A stretch of 64,000 nt of DNA from Bacteroidota bacterium (GCA_013696965.1 JACCXN010000035.1:16471-80470), one strand, 5' to 3'. Numbered from the stretch's first letter, positions 8,587 through 18,261 are shown. A program made the numbers and translations. The notes: generated by a model not told the origin, from the sequence alone.

Positions 8587-9531
8587 TCAGGATTTCACTA
8601 TTTTCTGGTAATGCACCTGCATATCGTTTATTTTCAAGGAAACCCAATAAATTCCAGCAGGAAGGTCTTTTCCACCCTCCCACCTGAGTTTGCTTTTCTG
8701 AGGTTGGAGTTTGCCCTCATTAAAATCTTTTATCAAATTTCCCGACATATTAAAGATCTTTACCTCCACCCTTGCCGGCAGAAAAACTCCGTATTCAATC
8801 TCAATTGAATCATAAAAAGGGTTAGGAGAAACGCGATAGATCATTCCTTTTTCAAGGTGAGGGTTTCCCATTCCTGTTGAGCCGCTGCCATCGACCACTA
8901 TGTCCCAGGTTCCTTCATATTTACCATTTCCGTTCAATGTAATAGGAATAATCCTGTGGGTGGCATCATAGGTTCCGCTGCTGAGAGAAGCTGCCGCATC
9001 TTCGGAAATATCAGAATCGCCCTGAAAATACAATTGGGTTGTTAAGGTCGGGTGGCCAGAAGGCGTTATTTTAAAATGGATATGACGGGGACGGTATTTT
9101 GCACCGTTCAGGTATTTTCCGGGAAGTATGGTTTCAAACAAATAAAAACCCTGAGCATTTGAATAAACAACTCCCCTAAGATCAAAACTGGAGTTATAAT
9201 ATTGCCCTGAGTCATTTGCCTGCCAGATGTCTATTTTGGCATTGGCTATTGTTTGGGAACAATCAAGAGTTCTTACCACACCACTGATTACGAGCCTGGT
9301 TCCAGCTTCAGTGGCAGAAGCCAGTTGGCCATCTGTTAAAACTGGCGCATTGTTCAGGTAAAAGGGGCCCTGTCCGTAATAATCTAATGTGGAAGGATTG
9401 CAATTTAGCGGTTTATAAGGCCTGAAATCTGGTTTGGACAGTACAATTCCCGGAAATAAAGTGGCCGATAAAGTGGCTAGTGTGGAATTTCGTAAAAAAT
9501 TCCTTCGGCTGTTTTCTTTGTTATTTTCCAT
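8587..9531 (-). CDS. Secreted intradiol ring-cleavage dioxygenase with T9SS sorting domain
   Basis: A 314-residue protein. Residues 9-14 are a twin-arginine-like motif, RRNFLR, followed by a hydrophobic stretch. Residues about 45-215 are an intradiol dioxygenase domain: Tyr in LDYYGQGPFY, then YRPRHIHFKI carrying the Tyr/His/His iron ligands. Such enzymes cleave catechols between the hydroxyls using non-heme Fe(III). Residues about 230-314 are a type A T9SS C-terminal sorting domain: YRVSPNPFYDSI, VEVKIFNMSG, LPAGIYWVSL and final Lys-rich strand. It is predicted to be exported and then released or anchored on the cell surface. Neighbours do not give a pathway. The combination of Tat-like signal and T9SS domain is notable. 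Confidence 0.85.
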   Translation of the reverse strand: MENNKENSRRNFLRNSTLATLSATLFPGIVLSKPDFRPYKPLNCNPSTLDYYGQGPFYLNNAPVLTDGQLASATEAGTRLVISGVVRTLDCSQTIANAKIDIWQANDSGQYYNSSFDLRGVVYSNAQGFYLFETILPGKYLNGAKYRPRHIHFKITPSGHPTLTTQLYFQGDSDISEDAAASLSSGTYDATHRIIPITLNGNGKYEGTWDIVVDGSGSTGMGNPHLEKGMIYRVSPNPFYDSIEIEYGVFLPARVEVKIFNMSGNLIKDFNEGKLQPQKSKLRWEGGKDLPAGIYWVSLKINDMQVHYQKIVKS

Positions 9532-9643
9532 AGCAGTATTTATTTTAATGTTTTAAAAGATTTGTTTTAATACACTTCTTCCTTTAGGGATGTGGTGAAA
9601 ACTTTTGATAATGTGAAGCAGTAAACTTAATTGGCAGCCCTCG

Positions 9644-12358
9644 TTAATTTTTCGTGATTATCAGTTTTACTTTTTCAGCCTGTTTTTCCAGCGAAATAAA
9701 ATAAACCCCTGCATTAAGCATTGAAACATCTATCTTTTCTGAAATGACATTGTTTCCAGAGCTTATCCTTTTGTTTAGGACCTGCCTGCCCAAAACATCT
9801 GTAATGCTGATGGCTGAAGAATCCGAAAAACCCCTTGCAACTACATTTAAAACTGAAGTTGCAGGATTAGGATAAACCTTTAAGGAGGATTTCTTTTCCG
9901 ATTCATTAACAGAAATAATCTGGTCAGTAACTACCACACTTCCCGGAGTAACATTGGCATTTAAAGTATCTCCGTTAATTGAAATAATGGTAAGGTTAGA
10001 AATGCTCAGCGAAAAATCTTGATAAATTCCGGTTTTTCCTGCCAAATTATCAGTAGTAACAATAGTGATTTTTGCAAGGGGGCCATAACCTGAAGTATTT
10101 GTTTGATTAATCCGGGTGATGGCTGCATCCAACCGGCCAAATGAATACATATCTTTTTGAAAACTTATCAGACTGATACCGTAATCCCCCATCCAGCAGG
10201 CTTCAGGGTCCATCCTGACAGAGCCGGAATCCACCAGTAAAGGATCATAATCAATTGAAAAGGCAATTCCATAAACATCTGTAACTTCATTTGTGGAAGT
10301 CCCAAAATACACCATTATTTCAATTTCCTGGTTTTGGCCAATAGTATCAGAAGGAAACTCAAAATAAATTTCAGGATCCGAGGCGCTTCCAGAAGAAGAT
10401 GCAGGCCATTTCTGGTGTATTAAACCGTAATTCTGGTAAATGGCAAGAGTATCATCGCTGTTGATGATTCCATCTCCGTTTGTATCTATGTGTTTAAAGT
10501 TCACACCAGTGCTTAAGGTATCCATCCAGTTTTCTGCAACTTGCCCTTCCCACAAAATGCTTGCTCCTGTTCTTACCGGCCCAGTTTCACCATAGGCAAT
10601 ACCAATGGGCAAGAGGTCATCGTTGTTGGCAATCATATCGTTATTTGCATCACCGGGCCAGATGGAATCGCAGTTAGAGGATGCAATTAAAGAATCAATA
10701 GCTTCGCATCCATCTGAATCAGTTACTGTTACAATAAAAGGGGAAACAATGTAACAAAATACCGCTGTTTGCCCTGTTTGAACAGGAATAGTATTCCAGG
10801 AGTAGAAATAAGGAGCTGTCCCTCCTGTTGGATAAACAGTTGCCAATCCATCGCATTGGCCACAGGAGGGTTGAATAGTTGTAAAAGAAATTAAAATCTG
10901 CGGTTGCTCATTTATAATTACAGTATCCATTTTTTGACAACCTTGTTCATCCGTAATTAATACCACATAAGTTCCCGAACAAGCACCCGAAATTTGAGGG
11001 GCATTCACCCCATTGTTCCATTGATAGGTATAAAGAGGATTTCCACCCGTTGGGTTTACTGCCGCTTGTCCATCACAAAAGCCAGAACAACTCACATCTG
11101 TTCCGCTGATATTGGAAACAATGGGAGAAGGCCCATTTATAGTTATACTGTCCAATTTTTGACAACCTTGTACATCTGTAATTAATACCGTATAAGTTCC
11201 CATACAGATACCTGCAACAATCGAAGTCGTCATTCCAGCAGGACTCCATTGATAAGAATAAGGTAGATTCCCTCCTGTGGGAGAAACCGAAGCTTGCCCA
11301 TCACAAAAGCCATAACAGCTCACATCTGTTCCACTGATATTGGAAACAATAGCTAATGGTTCGCTAATAATTACAGATGCAGAATCTGTACAACCATTAT
11401 CATCCGTTACAAACAAAGTTTTTATTCCAGGACATAAGTTTGAATAGTTTGGAACTGTAATTCCTCCTGGCATCCACAAATAAGTATAACTTCCTGAACC
11501 TCCTGAAACATTTGCTGAAACACTCCCATTGCAATAGCCAATGCAACTGACATCTGATGAACTGGCATTAATTAAAATCTGCGGTGGCCCATTTATAGTT
11601 ACACTATCCAATTTTTGACAACCTTGTACATCCGTAATTAATACCGTATAAGTTCCCGGACAGATACCTGTAACAACCGCAGGCATTATTCCACCAGGAT
11701 TCCATTCATAGGCATAAGGTGGTGTTCCACCTGAGGCAAAAACAGAAATTTCTCCATCACAAAGTCCAGGACAACTCACATGGGTGGCATTTACAGAAAT
11801 ATTTATGGCTGGTGCTACTGTTACCGTAACATTTTCATTGTTTGTGCAACCTTCCAGTGAGGTAACCAATAATGTATAAGTGGTTGTGGAGGAAGGAAAA
11901 GCTGTTGGATTTGCTATTATCGTACCACTCAAGCCATCAGGGGGAGACCATACATAGGTCACCTGCATATTTACAGAGGGTATTAATGTAACAGAATCTC
12001 CAAAGCAAATTATCGGAGCAGAAGGGCTTATTGAAACAACAGGAGCAGGAAAAACTGTTATATAATTAAGCATTGTTTTTGTATCACTCCCGCTTGCATT
12101 GGTCGCGATTAAAGAAATTGTATATGTTCCCGCAATTGCATAGCACTTTTGAGGGTTTTGTAAAGTGGAAACTGTGCCATCCCCAAAATCCCATTCCAAG
12201 GAGCCTGGTGCATTAGTGCTTAAATCTGTAAAATTTACACAGCCTCCTTCACAGGTGGTTGTATTGTTTGCAGTAAAGTCAGCCACTGGGGACTGGGCAA
12301 ACAAATTTACCGAAACAAAAATCAGTAAATGGAGCAGGTGGCTTATAATACTTTTCAT
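9644..12358 (-). CDS. T9SS surface/secreted protein with PKD, SprB repeats and dockerin-like domain
   Basis: A 904-residue protein with a signal peptide (cleavage near NLFAQ). Residues about 23-105 form a PKD domain (WDFGDGTVST, YTISLIATN). About residues 185-560 are five SprB-type repeats of about 76 residues, each with VSC..CDG, GGT.PY.Y.W and a GTYTVLITD strand. About 570-650 is a dockerin-like pair (GDANNDMIANNDDL, DTNGDGIINSDD), followed by a cohesin/CBM-like beta domain. Residues about 828-904 are a type A sorting domain (KVYPNPATSVLNV, ITDVLGRQV, LNAGVYFISL). SprB repeats occur in surface adhesins of gliding or biofilm-forming Bacteroidota. Repeats 1, 3 and 4 are nearly identical at DNA level. 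Probably monocistronic. Confidence 0.85.
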   Translation of the reverse strand: MKSIISHLLHLLIFVSVNLFAQSPVADFTANNTTTCEGGCVNFTDLSTNAPGSLEWDFGDGTVSTLQNPQKCYAIAGTYTISLIATNASGSDTKTMLNYITVFPAPVVSISPSAPIICFGDSVTLIPSVNMQVTYVWSPPDGLSGTIIANPTAFPSSTTTYTLLVTSLEGCTNNENVTVTVAPAINISVNATHVSCPGLCDGEISVFASGGTPPYAYEWNPGGIMPAVVTGICPGTYTVLITDVQGCQKLDSVTINGPPQILINASSSDVSCIGYCNGSVSANVSGGSGSYTYLWMPGGITVPNYSNLCPGIKTLFVTDDNGCTDSASVIISEPLAIVSNISGTDVSCYGFCDGQASVSPTGGNLPYSYQWSPAGMTTSIVAGICMGTYTVLITDVQGCQKLDSITINGPSPIVSNISGTDVSCSGFCDGQAAVNPTGGNPLYTYQWNNGVNAPQISGACSGTYVVLITDEQGCQKMDTVIINEQPQILISFTTIQPSCGQCDGLATVYPTGGTAPYFYSWNTIPVQTGQTAVFCYIVSPFIVTVTDSDGCEAIDSLIASSNCDSIWPGDANNDMIANNDDLLPIGIAYGETGPVRTGASILWEGQVAENWMDTLSTGVNFKHIDTNGDGIINSDDTLAIYQNYGLIHQKWPASSSGSASDPEIYFEFPSDTIGQNQEIEIMVYFGTSTNEVTDVYGIAFSIDYDPLLVDSGSVRMDPEACWMGDYGISLISFQKDMYSFGRLDAAITRINQTNTSGYGPLAKITIVTTDNLAGKTGIYQDFSLSISNLTIISINGDTLNANVTPGSVVVTDQIISVNESEKKSSLKVYPNPATSVLNVVARGFSDSSAISITDVLGRQVLNKRISSGNNVISEKIDVSMLNAGVYFISLEKQAEKVKLIITKN

Positions 12359-12445
12359 ATTTTGACTAATTTAGTTAATATTTCCTGACAGTTATTCACA
12401 ATGCAAATATTCACCATTAAATTTCCCTGAACAAATACAAAAAGC

Positions 12446-12453
12446 TACCTTTG
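12446..12453 (+). promoter_or_regulatory. -7 promoter box
   Basis: TACCTTTG matches the Bacteroidota -7 consensus TAnnTTTG, 82 bases before the ATG at 12535. It covers the TTG at 12451 that would otherwise look like a start. No convincing -33 TTG is seen. Confidence 0.5.
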
Positions 12454-12534
12454 TCGGAACAAATAAAATACTTTTTCTTTGTTAAGTTTCTGTATTTGTG
12501 TTTTTTATGGTTTGTTTTTTTTATTTTTTGTCAT

Positions 12535-13932
12535 ATGTCCTATAAAACCATTCATTATTTAAGTGCTCTAAAGGAAAAAGAAATTGAAGAATTTTCTGCT
12601 TTTCTTTCATCAGGGCTTGCAGGGAATTTTCCCAATGCAGAAAAATTATTCAGCTATCTGAAAAAAATTCATCCAGATTTTTCTGCAGTAAAGCTAAAAA
12701 AAGAAACTATTTTTAAAAAAACATTTCCCGCACTGGAATATGAAGATTCTCTTTTAAGATATGCTATGAGCCATCTTAATAAACAACTGGAACTTTTCTT
12801 TAGCTGGAAAGAATTGAATCAATCAGAAATACACAGCTTTAAACTAAGAGCACTTTCCACACGTAAACTTGATAAATATTTTCAGCAGGAATTAAACTCA
12901 CAACACGAAAAAAATGAGCAGTCATTAAAAAGAGATTTCAAATTTTACAAGTCGGACCTTGAACTAAAGGAAATTTCCTATAACTATCATTCCATGCAAA
13001 AAAGCAGGACTTCTGTAGACCTCACTGAAAAAGTGATTTTGGCAATTGATAAGAATTATTTTTATAACCGCCTAAGGTATGTTTGTGAATTACTGAACAG
13101 GAGCTCTATTTTTTCTGAGCATACAAAACATTCATTTATAACACGTTTTATTCAACAGTTAAGTCCGGAAATCTTAAAAGAGGCTGCCATAAATTTATAT
13201 TTCCTGATTTTCAAAATCCTTACTAATGGTAAAGAAGAGGATTACAAAAATTTCAGCCAGGTGTTGAAGAAAATTTTCAATGCCTTCGATCCTGCAGAAC
13301 AGAACGACCTCTTTGCCTATGCACAGAATTTCTGCATAAGAAAAATCAATTCAGGAGATGAAAAATACCTTTCAGAATTATTTGAATGGTATTGTTTCCA
13401 GCTTGAAAATAAAACAATTTTTTCGGAAGGATTAATATCTCAATTTGATTTTAAGAATATCGTTTCTGTTGCTCTTAGGCTCAACCAATTGAATTGGACA
13501 GAAAACTTTATTGAAAAACAAAGCGAAAAACTTCAAAAAAATATAAGGGAGAATGCCTATAACTATAATAAAGCAAGGCTGGAATTTCAGCGAAAAGAAT
13601 ATAAGCGTTCCTTGAAATTGTTACAGGAGGTAGAATTCACTGATATCGTATACCAGCTGGATTCAAAGGTACTCCTGATGAAAATTTATTTCGAAAATGC
13701 AGATACCGATGCCATTGAAAATGCCTATAACAGCCTGAAAATTCTTGTACACAGAAAGGCCAACCTTTCTGTGTATCAAAAACAACTTTACATTAATTTC
13801 GGAAAAATATCAATAAATCTGAATAGGGTAAAAGAAGGGTTTTCTTCAAAAATAAATTTAGAGGAGGCATTAAGTAAAAGCCCTGCCGCCGACATAGGAT
13901 GGCTCAGGCAAAAATGGAAAGAACTTAATTAG
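12535..13932 (+). CDS. Hypothetical alpha-helical protein
   Basis: A 465-residue protein starting MSYKTIHYLSALKEKEIEEF. The frame extends upstream to a TTG at 12451, but that part encodes a Phe-rich stretch and overlaps a -7 promoter box, so the ATG at 12535 is preferred. The protein is rich in Lys, Glu, Leu and aromatic residues, lacks a signal peptide and membrane segments, and looks helical throughout. The C-terminal third (YNYNKARLEFQRKEYKRSLKLLQEVEF and following) resembles TPR-like helical pairs. I do not recognise a named domain. It is alone on its strand. Confidence 0.65.
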   Translation: MSYKTIHYLSALKEKEIEEFSAFLSSGLAGNFPNAEKLFSYLKKIHPDFSAVKLKKETIFKKTFPALEYEDSLLRYAMSHLNKQLELFFSWKELNQSEIHSFKLRALSTRKLDKYFQQELNSQHEKNEQSLKRDFKFYKSDLELKEISYNYHSMQKSRTSVDLTEKVILAIDKNYFYNRLRYVCELLNRSSIFSEHTKHSFITRFIQQLSPEILKEAAINLYFLIFKILTNGKEEDYKNFSQVLKKIFNAFDPAEQNDLFAYAQNFCIRKINSGDEKYLSELFEWYCFQLENKTIFSEGLISQFDFKNIVSVALRLNQLNWTENFIEKQSEKLQKNIRENAYNYNKARLEFQRKEYKRSLKLLQEVEFTDIVYQLDSKVLLMKIYFENADTDAIENAYNSLKILVHRKANLSVYQKQLYINFGKISINLNRVKEGFSSKINLEEALSKSPAADIGWLRQKWKELN

Positions 13933-14235
13933 AAAATGTTTATAAAGTCCGCTGAATCCGGTTAGCTTCCAAGGCTGCTCAACTGACTTTTCTTTCCTGA
14001 TTTTTTGAGCAAATGGACAAAAATTCCAGATATAACAGAAAACAATTCATAAATAATTATTAAACAAAATCACCGGCTTTAGAAACTCCCCTTGACTTCG
14101 TAAAATAGGAGGTGTTAATTTTTTCTGATTTTTGCTTTTTTAGCAGCATTGTTAATTATCCTTACAACAGAACCTCCGTGTGGTAAGCTGCAACTTGGGC
14201 TATATTAAACCCCATAAACAGTAGTAGAAATAATA
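13933..14235. other. Intergenic region, no gene seen
   Basis: About 300 bases between the hypothetical gene and the terminator of the PorP-like gene. Short frames exist on both strands but none has a family signature. Confidence 0.6.
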
Positions 14236-14271
14236 AATAAGGCTGTCTCAATTTAATGAAACAGCCTTATT
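14236..14271 (-). terminator. Terminator after PorP/SprF-like gene
   Basis: An 11-bp perfect stem AATAAGGCTGT / ACAGCCTTATT (14236-14246, 14261-14271) with a 14-base loop, 43 bases beyond the stop of the PorP-like gene. It is symmetric enough to serve both strands. Confidence 0.75.
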
Positions 14272-14313
14272 AACTTAATCGATTCGTGTATAAATTATTC
14301 TATTTGTTTTAAT

Positions 14314-15243
14314 TTATAATAACCTTGGGTTTTTGTTGCTGCTGCTGCTTTTTTTCTTAACTATATCGTATCCCAATAAAATTTCATGAGAGCCATAAGA
14401 AAAATTTCTTATTCTTTTTAAGGTGTAATCGAAGGAGTAACCAATCCTTAAACCAAAATCAGTTTGGTATTCAGCAATTCCAACAATTGCTTCCCCAGTT
14501 CTGTATGAAACACCAGTCCAAATCATATTGTAAAACAAGAAATTAACATTCAAATCAGCTTGAACTGGTGCCTCTGGTAAGTATTTAATTAAAACTGTTG
14601 GTTTTATTTTTACATCATCGTTAATTGTATGTACAATTCCAGAGTGTAAATAATAATGCCTGTGGTAGATAGATGATTTTTGCACATCCAAATTAAAAGA
14701 TTCCTCTTTATCATAAGCAATTAAAGTGGGAATTGAAATTCCGGCAAAGTAATTAGAGGAATAATAGTAAGCGCCAAAACCAGCTTGAGGAACGAATTTG
14801 TTGTTAGTTGGATTGGTAAACATTTCATCTTCAGAATCCCAAACTTTCAACGAACCAGCATCACTTCCATAAATTCCAAACCCGCCTCTTAATCCCAATG
14901 AAAGGTGACTGTTTGTACCTGTTTTTATATGGTAAGCATAATTTAAAAGCAGGTCACTTTGGCTTGTAACTCCAATTTTATCATGACTTAAAATAAGCCC
15001 CAAAGAATTCTTATTATCCTTAAGCATTCCGTCAACTGAAAGTATGCTTGTTTTTGGAGCACCATCAAACCCTGCCCATTGGCTTCGGTAATGTAAGTTG
15101 GTGCTTACTTTTCCATGGCTTCCTGTATAACCAGGGTTTAAGAATAAACCGTTAAACATATACTGGCTTACCATTGATTGCTGCTGTGCGAGCAAAACCC
15201 CTGTATAAATAACCAGTGTGAGAAGTAAAATTATTTTTTTCAT
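14314..15243 (-). CDS. PorP/SprF family type IX secretion membrane protein
   Basis: A 309-residue outer-membrane protein with a signal peptide ending GVLLAQQ. The mature start QQSMVSQYMFNGLFLNPGYTGS is the hallmark of PorP/SprF proteins. The LHYRSQWAGFDGAPKT segment and repeated amphipathic beta strands fit the family's barrel fold and length. Such proteins are tied to T9SS substrates with type B sorting domains and attach them to the cell surface. The gene lies 47 bases downstream of a SprB-repeat protein with a type B domain, the standard pairing, so that protein is its likely partner. A terminator follows. Confidence 0.93.
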   Translation of the reverse strand: MKKIILLLTLVIYTGVLLAQQQSMVSQYMFNGLFLNPGYTGSHGKVSTNLHYRSQWAGFDGAPKTSILSVDGMLKDNKNSLGLILSHDKIGVTSQSDLLLNYAYHIKTGTNSHLSLGLRGGFGIYGSDAGSLKVWDSEDEMFTNPTNNKFVPQAGFGAYYYSSNYFAGISIPTLIAYDKEESFNLDVQKSSIYHRHYYLHSGIVHTINDDVKIKPTVLIKYLPEAPVQADLNVNFLFYNMIWTGVSYRTGEAIVGIAEYQTDFGLRIGYSFDYTLKRIRNFSYGSHEILLGYDIVKKKSSSSNKNPRLL

Positions 15244-15290
15244 AGTTTTTATATTTTTTTAAATTATTGACTGTTTTTATTTTATATTAA

Positions 15291-17939
15291 TTATTTTCTT
15301 AAATCAACAAAACCTTTCAGCATTGTATCTCCATTATTTATAATTAATAGAACAAAATAGGTTCCTGTGGGAAGAACTTCTCCTTTGTTATTGGTCCCGT
15401 TCCACTCATTCATGTAGTTTTCCATAGTATAAACTTCATTTCCCCATCTGTTAAAAACAGTAAAGTTATTGTTCGGGAATTCTTCAATTCCTTTAATAAT
15501 AAAACTATCGTTTTTACCACTGTTGTTAGGGGAAAAGCCGGTTGGCATTTCAAGCATTAATGGTTCGTTTAGTACTGCGCTTGCTGTTGTTGTACAACCA
15601 TTTGCATCGGTTATAGAAACTTCATAGATACCAGCCTTTAAATTACTTATATCAGAGGTAATAGCGCCTGTTGACCATTTATAAGAATATGGTTGAGCCC
15701 CTCCTGATGGATCAATATTTATAGCTCCATCACTTCCATTGTATGCACTAATATTAAAAGTATTTGTAAAAACTGATGCTGTTAAGTTAACCGATAAAAC
15801 CTCCGGTTGATTTATAGTTATTTGTCGCGTTGTTTTGCAATTGTCTTTATCCCTTATTGTTACTTCATAAGTGCCTGCTGATAAATCTGTTAATTGAGAA
15901 GTAGTTGCGCCATTGCTCCATTCAAACTCGTAGGGAGCAGCTCCATTGCTTACATTGATTAAGGCAGATCCATTGTTTAAGCCATTGCAACTAACATTTT
16001 CTGATTCTGCGCTTAATTGCATTGCAGATATTTCATCTAAAGATATCATGAGTTGTTGTTCACAATTATTGTTATCAATAACTGTAACATTATACAACCC
16101 GCTGGTTAAATCAATAATTTCACTTTCACTGCTACCATTATTCCAGGAATAGGAGTAGGGAGCGGTTCCGCCATTGACATTCACCGAAATTTTGCCACTG
16201 TTTTCATTGCATTTTGCAGGTTCTATGGAAGCAACCACATATAAGTTTTCAGGTTCGGTTATGTTTACCGATAAAGTGATCTTACTTTCACAACCATTGG
16301 TATCAGAGACCAAAACATTGTATGAGCCTTCTGAAAGGCCATTAACCGTTGAAGTAAATTGAACGGGTGAAGTACTCCATTCATAATTATAATTTCCACT
16401 TCCACCTGTAGCCACAACCGTTGCCTCACCATTTAAATCACCTTTGCATAAAACATTTAGCTGAGTACCGATGTTAGCAGTTAACGAATTAGAAGGTTCA
16501 GTTATATTTACAGTAATATCTATGGGTGTAAGGCAACCATTTGTATCAAAAACTTCAAGGGTATAATTACCAGATGTTAAATTGGTTATATGAGCAGTAT
16601 TTTGGACAGGCGAAGTATTCCACACGTAAGTGTAATTTCCGCTTCCCCCTGTAGTAAGAACAGCAATTTCTCCAATAGAATCTCCTTTACATTTATTGTT
16701 TTCCTGTAAAACAAGAGAAACATTTAATGAATCTTCGGGTTCTGTTATAGTTACTGAAAGTTTAAGTGGGGTAGAACATTCATTACTATCATTAATAATA
16801 ACTTCGTAATTTCCTGCTGATAAACCTGTTGCTGTATTTGAAGTTTGAACAGGGGAAGTATTCCATGAATAGGAATAAACCCCAATACCTCCGGTAACCT
16901 GTACTGCAGCAGAACCATTGTTCTCGCCTGTACATAATACCTTTTCAATATTTATTATCTCTGCTTCAATAGGAGTTGTTGTTGTTACAGGAACAGTAAT
17001 TAACAATGAATTGCAACCGTCCTCACTTAATCCATCTTTTATTTCAAGCGTGTAATTTCCTGCAGCGGTTGCAAAATAATCAGAAGATGTGGAAACAATT
17101 GTTCCATTTGAGTCTCTCCAGCTATATGAATAATTACCATCGCCACCATTTGCAAAGCTAGAAATCATAGTTCCAGAGTTTCCTGGACAAAGCGCTGCAT
17201 TGCTAGGAGAAATGGTTGCCGATAACCCAGGTAAAATATAAATCCTGAAAGTATCACAAAGTGTTTGAGTAAAACCGCATTTATCGGCAATGGGATAACC
17301 ACAAATTGAATAATCTATATATTCTGGGGCCAAAGAATCGGGTGAAAAATAAATAGTAGAACAAGCACTGGTACAGCTTAGATAATGATTGTATTCCCCT
17401 GCTTCTCCTGGGTAAATGGAGTTTAAAGTAATTGTAGAATAATCTAAACCAAATGTTTTAATTTCCCTATTGCAAATAACTCTTGAGTAGTCATCAGGCG
17501 GAAAAGTTGGGATTGCTATTGAACTAATCTTATATTTATTAACATTTGTGCCAGGTTTGCAAAATGTAATAAAATGAGGGCCAACCCCACTTATACAAAT
17601 TTCTTCTCCTATCATCACATCAGGGCCGCAATTAATTTGATAATAAAGTGCTCCAGATGGCATTGCGCCCTCTATTATTTCTACTTTCACGGCTACCGCA
17701 AGAGTGTCAAGAGTTATCATGAAAGAAGTGCAAAGTTTTGAACCGGAAGCAGAACAACACAATCCTTTTCTACTGTGAGAAGGAGAAATCCAAGTTCCTT
17801 CTGGGTTTCCTGTAAAATCTACTTCAAAATAAGGAACGGTAGAATCACATTGGGAAAATGATTTTTCCGTAGTGAACAAAGTAAAAATAGCCAAATACAG
17901 TAACAGCTGAAATTTACCATAGTAATTAGTTTTCTTCAT
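15291..17939 (-). CDS. SprB-repeat protein with type B T9SS (gliding motility) C-terminal domain
   Basis: An 882-residue secreted protein with a signal peptide (cleavage near KSFSQ). The first 230 residues are a Cys-rich unique region. Residues about 240-780 hold roughly seven SprB-like repeats, each with C.G...G.A.V..TGG.G.Y.Y.W and a GNY.V.I.D strand. The last ~90 residues are a type B/gliding motility C-terminal domain: PTGFSPNNSGKNDSF, FTVFNRWGNEVY, W.GTNNKGE.LPTGTYF. Type B proteins are exported by T9SS and held at the surface with a PorP/SprF partner, here the next gene. Likely an adhesin or filament. It is first in a two-gene operon. Confidence 0.9.
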   Translation of the reverse strand: MKKTNYYGKFQLLLYLAIFTLFTTEKSFSQCDSTVPYFEVDFTGNPEGTWISPSHSRKGLCCSASGSKLCTSFMITLDTLAVAVKVEIIEGAMPSGALYYQINCGPDVMIGEEICISGVGPHFITFCKPGTNVNKYKISSIAIPTFPPDDYSRVICNREIKTFGLDYSTITLNSIYPGEAGEYNHYLSCTSACSTIYFSPDSLAPEYIDYSICGYPIADKCGFTQTLCDTFRIYILPGLSATISPSNAALCPGNSGTMISSFANGGDGNYSYSWRDSNGTIVSTSSDYFATAAGNYTLEIKDGLSEDGCNSLLITVPVTTTTPIEAEIINIEKVLCTGENNGSAAVQVTGGIGVYSYSWNTSPVQTSNTATGLSAGNYEVIINDSNECSTPLKLSVTITEPEDSLNVSLVLQENNKCKGDSIGEIAVLTTGGSGNYTYVWNTSPVQNTAHITNLTSGNYTLEVFDTNGCLTPIDITVNITEPSNSLTANIGTQLNVLCKGDLNGEATVVATGGSGNYNYEWSTSPVQFTSTVNGLSEGSYNVLVSDTNGCESKITLSVNITEPENLYVVASIEPAKCNENSGKISVNVNGGTAPYSYSWNNGSSESEIIDLTSGLYNVTVIDNNNCEQQLMISLDEISAMQLSAESENVSCNGLNNGSALINVSNGAAPYEFEWSNGATTSQLTDLSAGTYEVTIRDKDNCKTTRQITINQPEVLSVNLTASVFTNTFNISAYNGSDGAINIDPSGGAQPYSYKWSTGAITSDISNLKAGIYEVSITDANGCTTTASAVLNEPLMLEMPTGFSPNNSGKNDSFIIKGIEEFPNNNFTVFNRWGNEVYTMENYMNEWNGTNNKGEVLPTGTYFVLLIINNGDTMLKGFVDLRK

Positions 17940-17945
17940 AATTAT

Positions 17946-17980
17946 AGTTTTTTAAATATTTAATTGAATATTTAAAAACT
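17946..17980. promoter_or_regulatory. AT-rich inverted repeat in the leader of the SprB-repeat gene
   Basis: Arms AGTTTTTTAAATATT (17946-17960) and AATATTTAAAAACT (17967-17980) with a 6-base spacer, just before the ATG at 17939. It could form a leader hairpin or bind a regulator. AT-rich inverted repeats also arise by chance. Confidence 0.35.
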
Positions 17981-18217
17981 AATGAATTATGTGCCACTTC
18001 TTAAATTATAAGTGGATTTAGGATAGAGGTAGGAGATTAAATCTAAAACTTGAATTTAAAAGTTGTATCATCTTTTCCACTATCCATGAAGTTAGTTTCA
18101 CAAATTTTCTTTAAGAAAAAAATATGGCATGCAAGGGAGAGTTCAAAGAATAACTTTGAGGTAGTTGAATTGAAAATTCATGGAATAAAAAATACATTAT
18201 TTTAAATAAGTTATGAG
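17981..18217. other. Intergenic region upstream of the SprB-repeat operon
   Basis: No gene or clear promoter match is seen here. It should contain the promoter of the SprB-repeat/PorP operon. Confidence 0.5.
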
Positions 18218-18251
18218 GTTGTTATGATGTTCTTAAGAACATCATAACAAC
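18218..18251 (-). terminator. 34-bp perfect palindrome, probable terminator of PspC gene
   Basis: The 17-base half GTTGTTATGATGTTCTT is followed directly by its exact reverse complement, with no spacer. It begins 11 bases after the PspC gene stop. An A/T-rich stretch flanks it, but the T-run on the minus strand is weak, so another role is possible. Confidence 0.55.
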
Positions 18252-18261
18252 TTAAAAAACT

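Noticed and set aside
12451-12534. TTG start of the hypothetical gene with a membrane-like leader
   Set aside because: The TTG is inside the -7 box TACCTTTG; the Phe-rich leader looks non-coding and the ATG at 12535 is better.
14110-14215. Possible gene remnant on the minus strand reading LPHGGSVVRIINNAAKKA
   Set aside because: It reads like protein for about 25 codons, but no family is recognised and no start is present.
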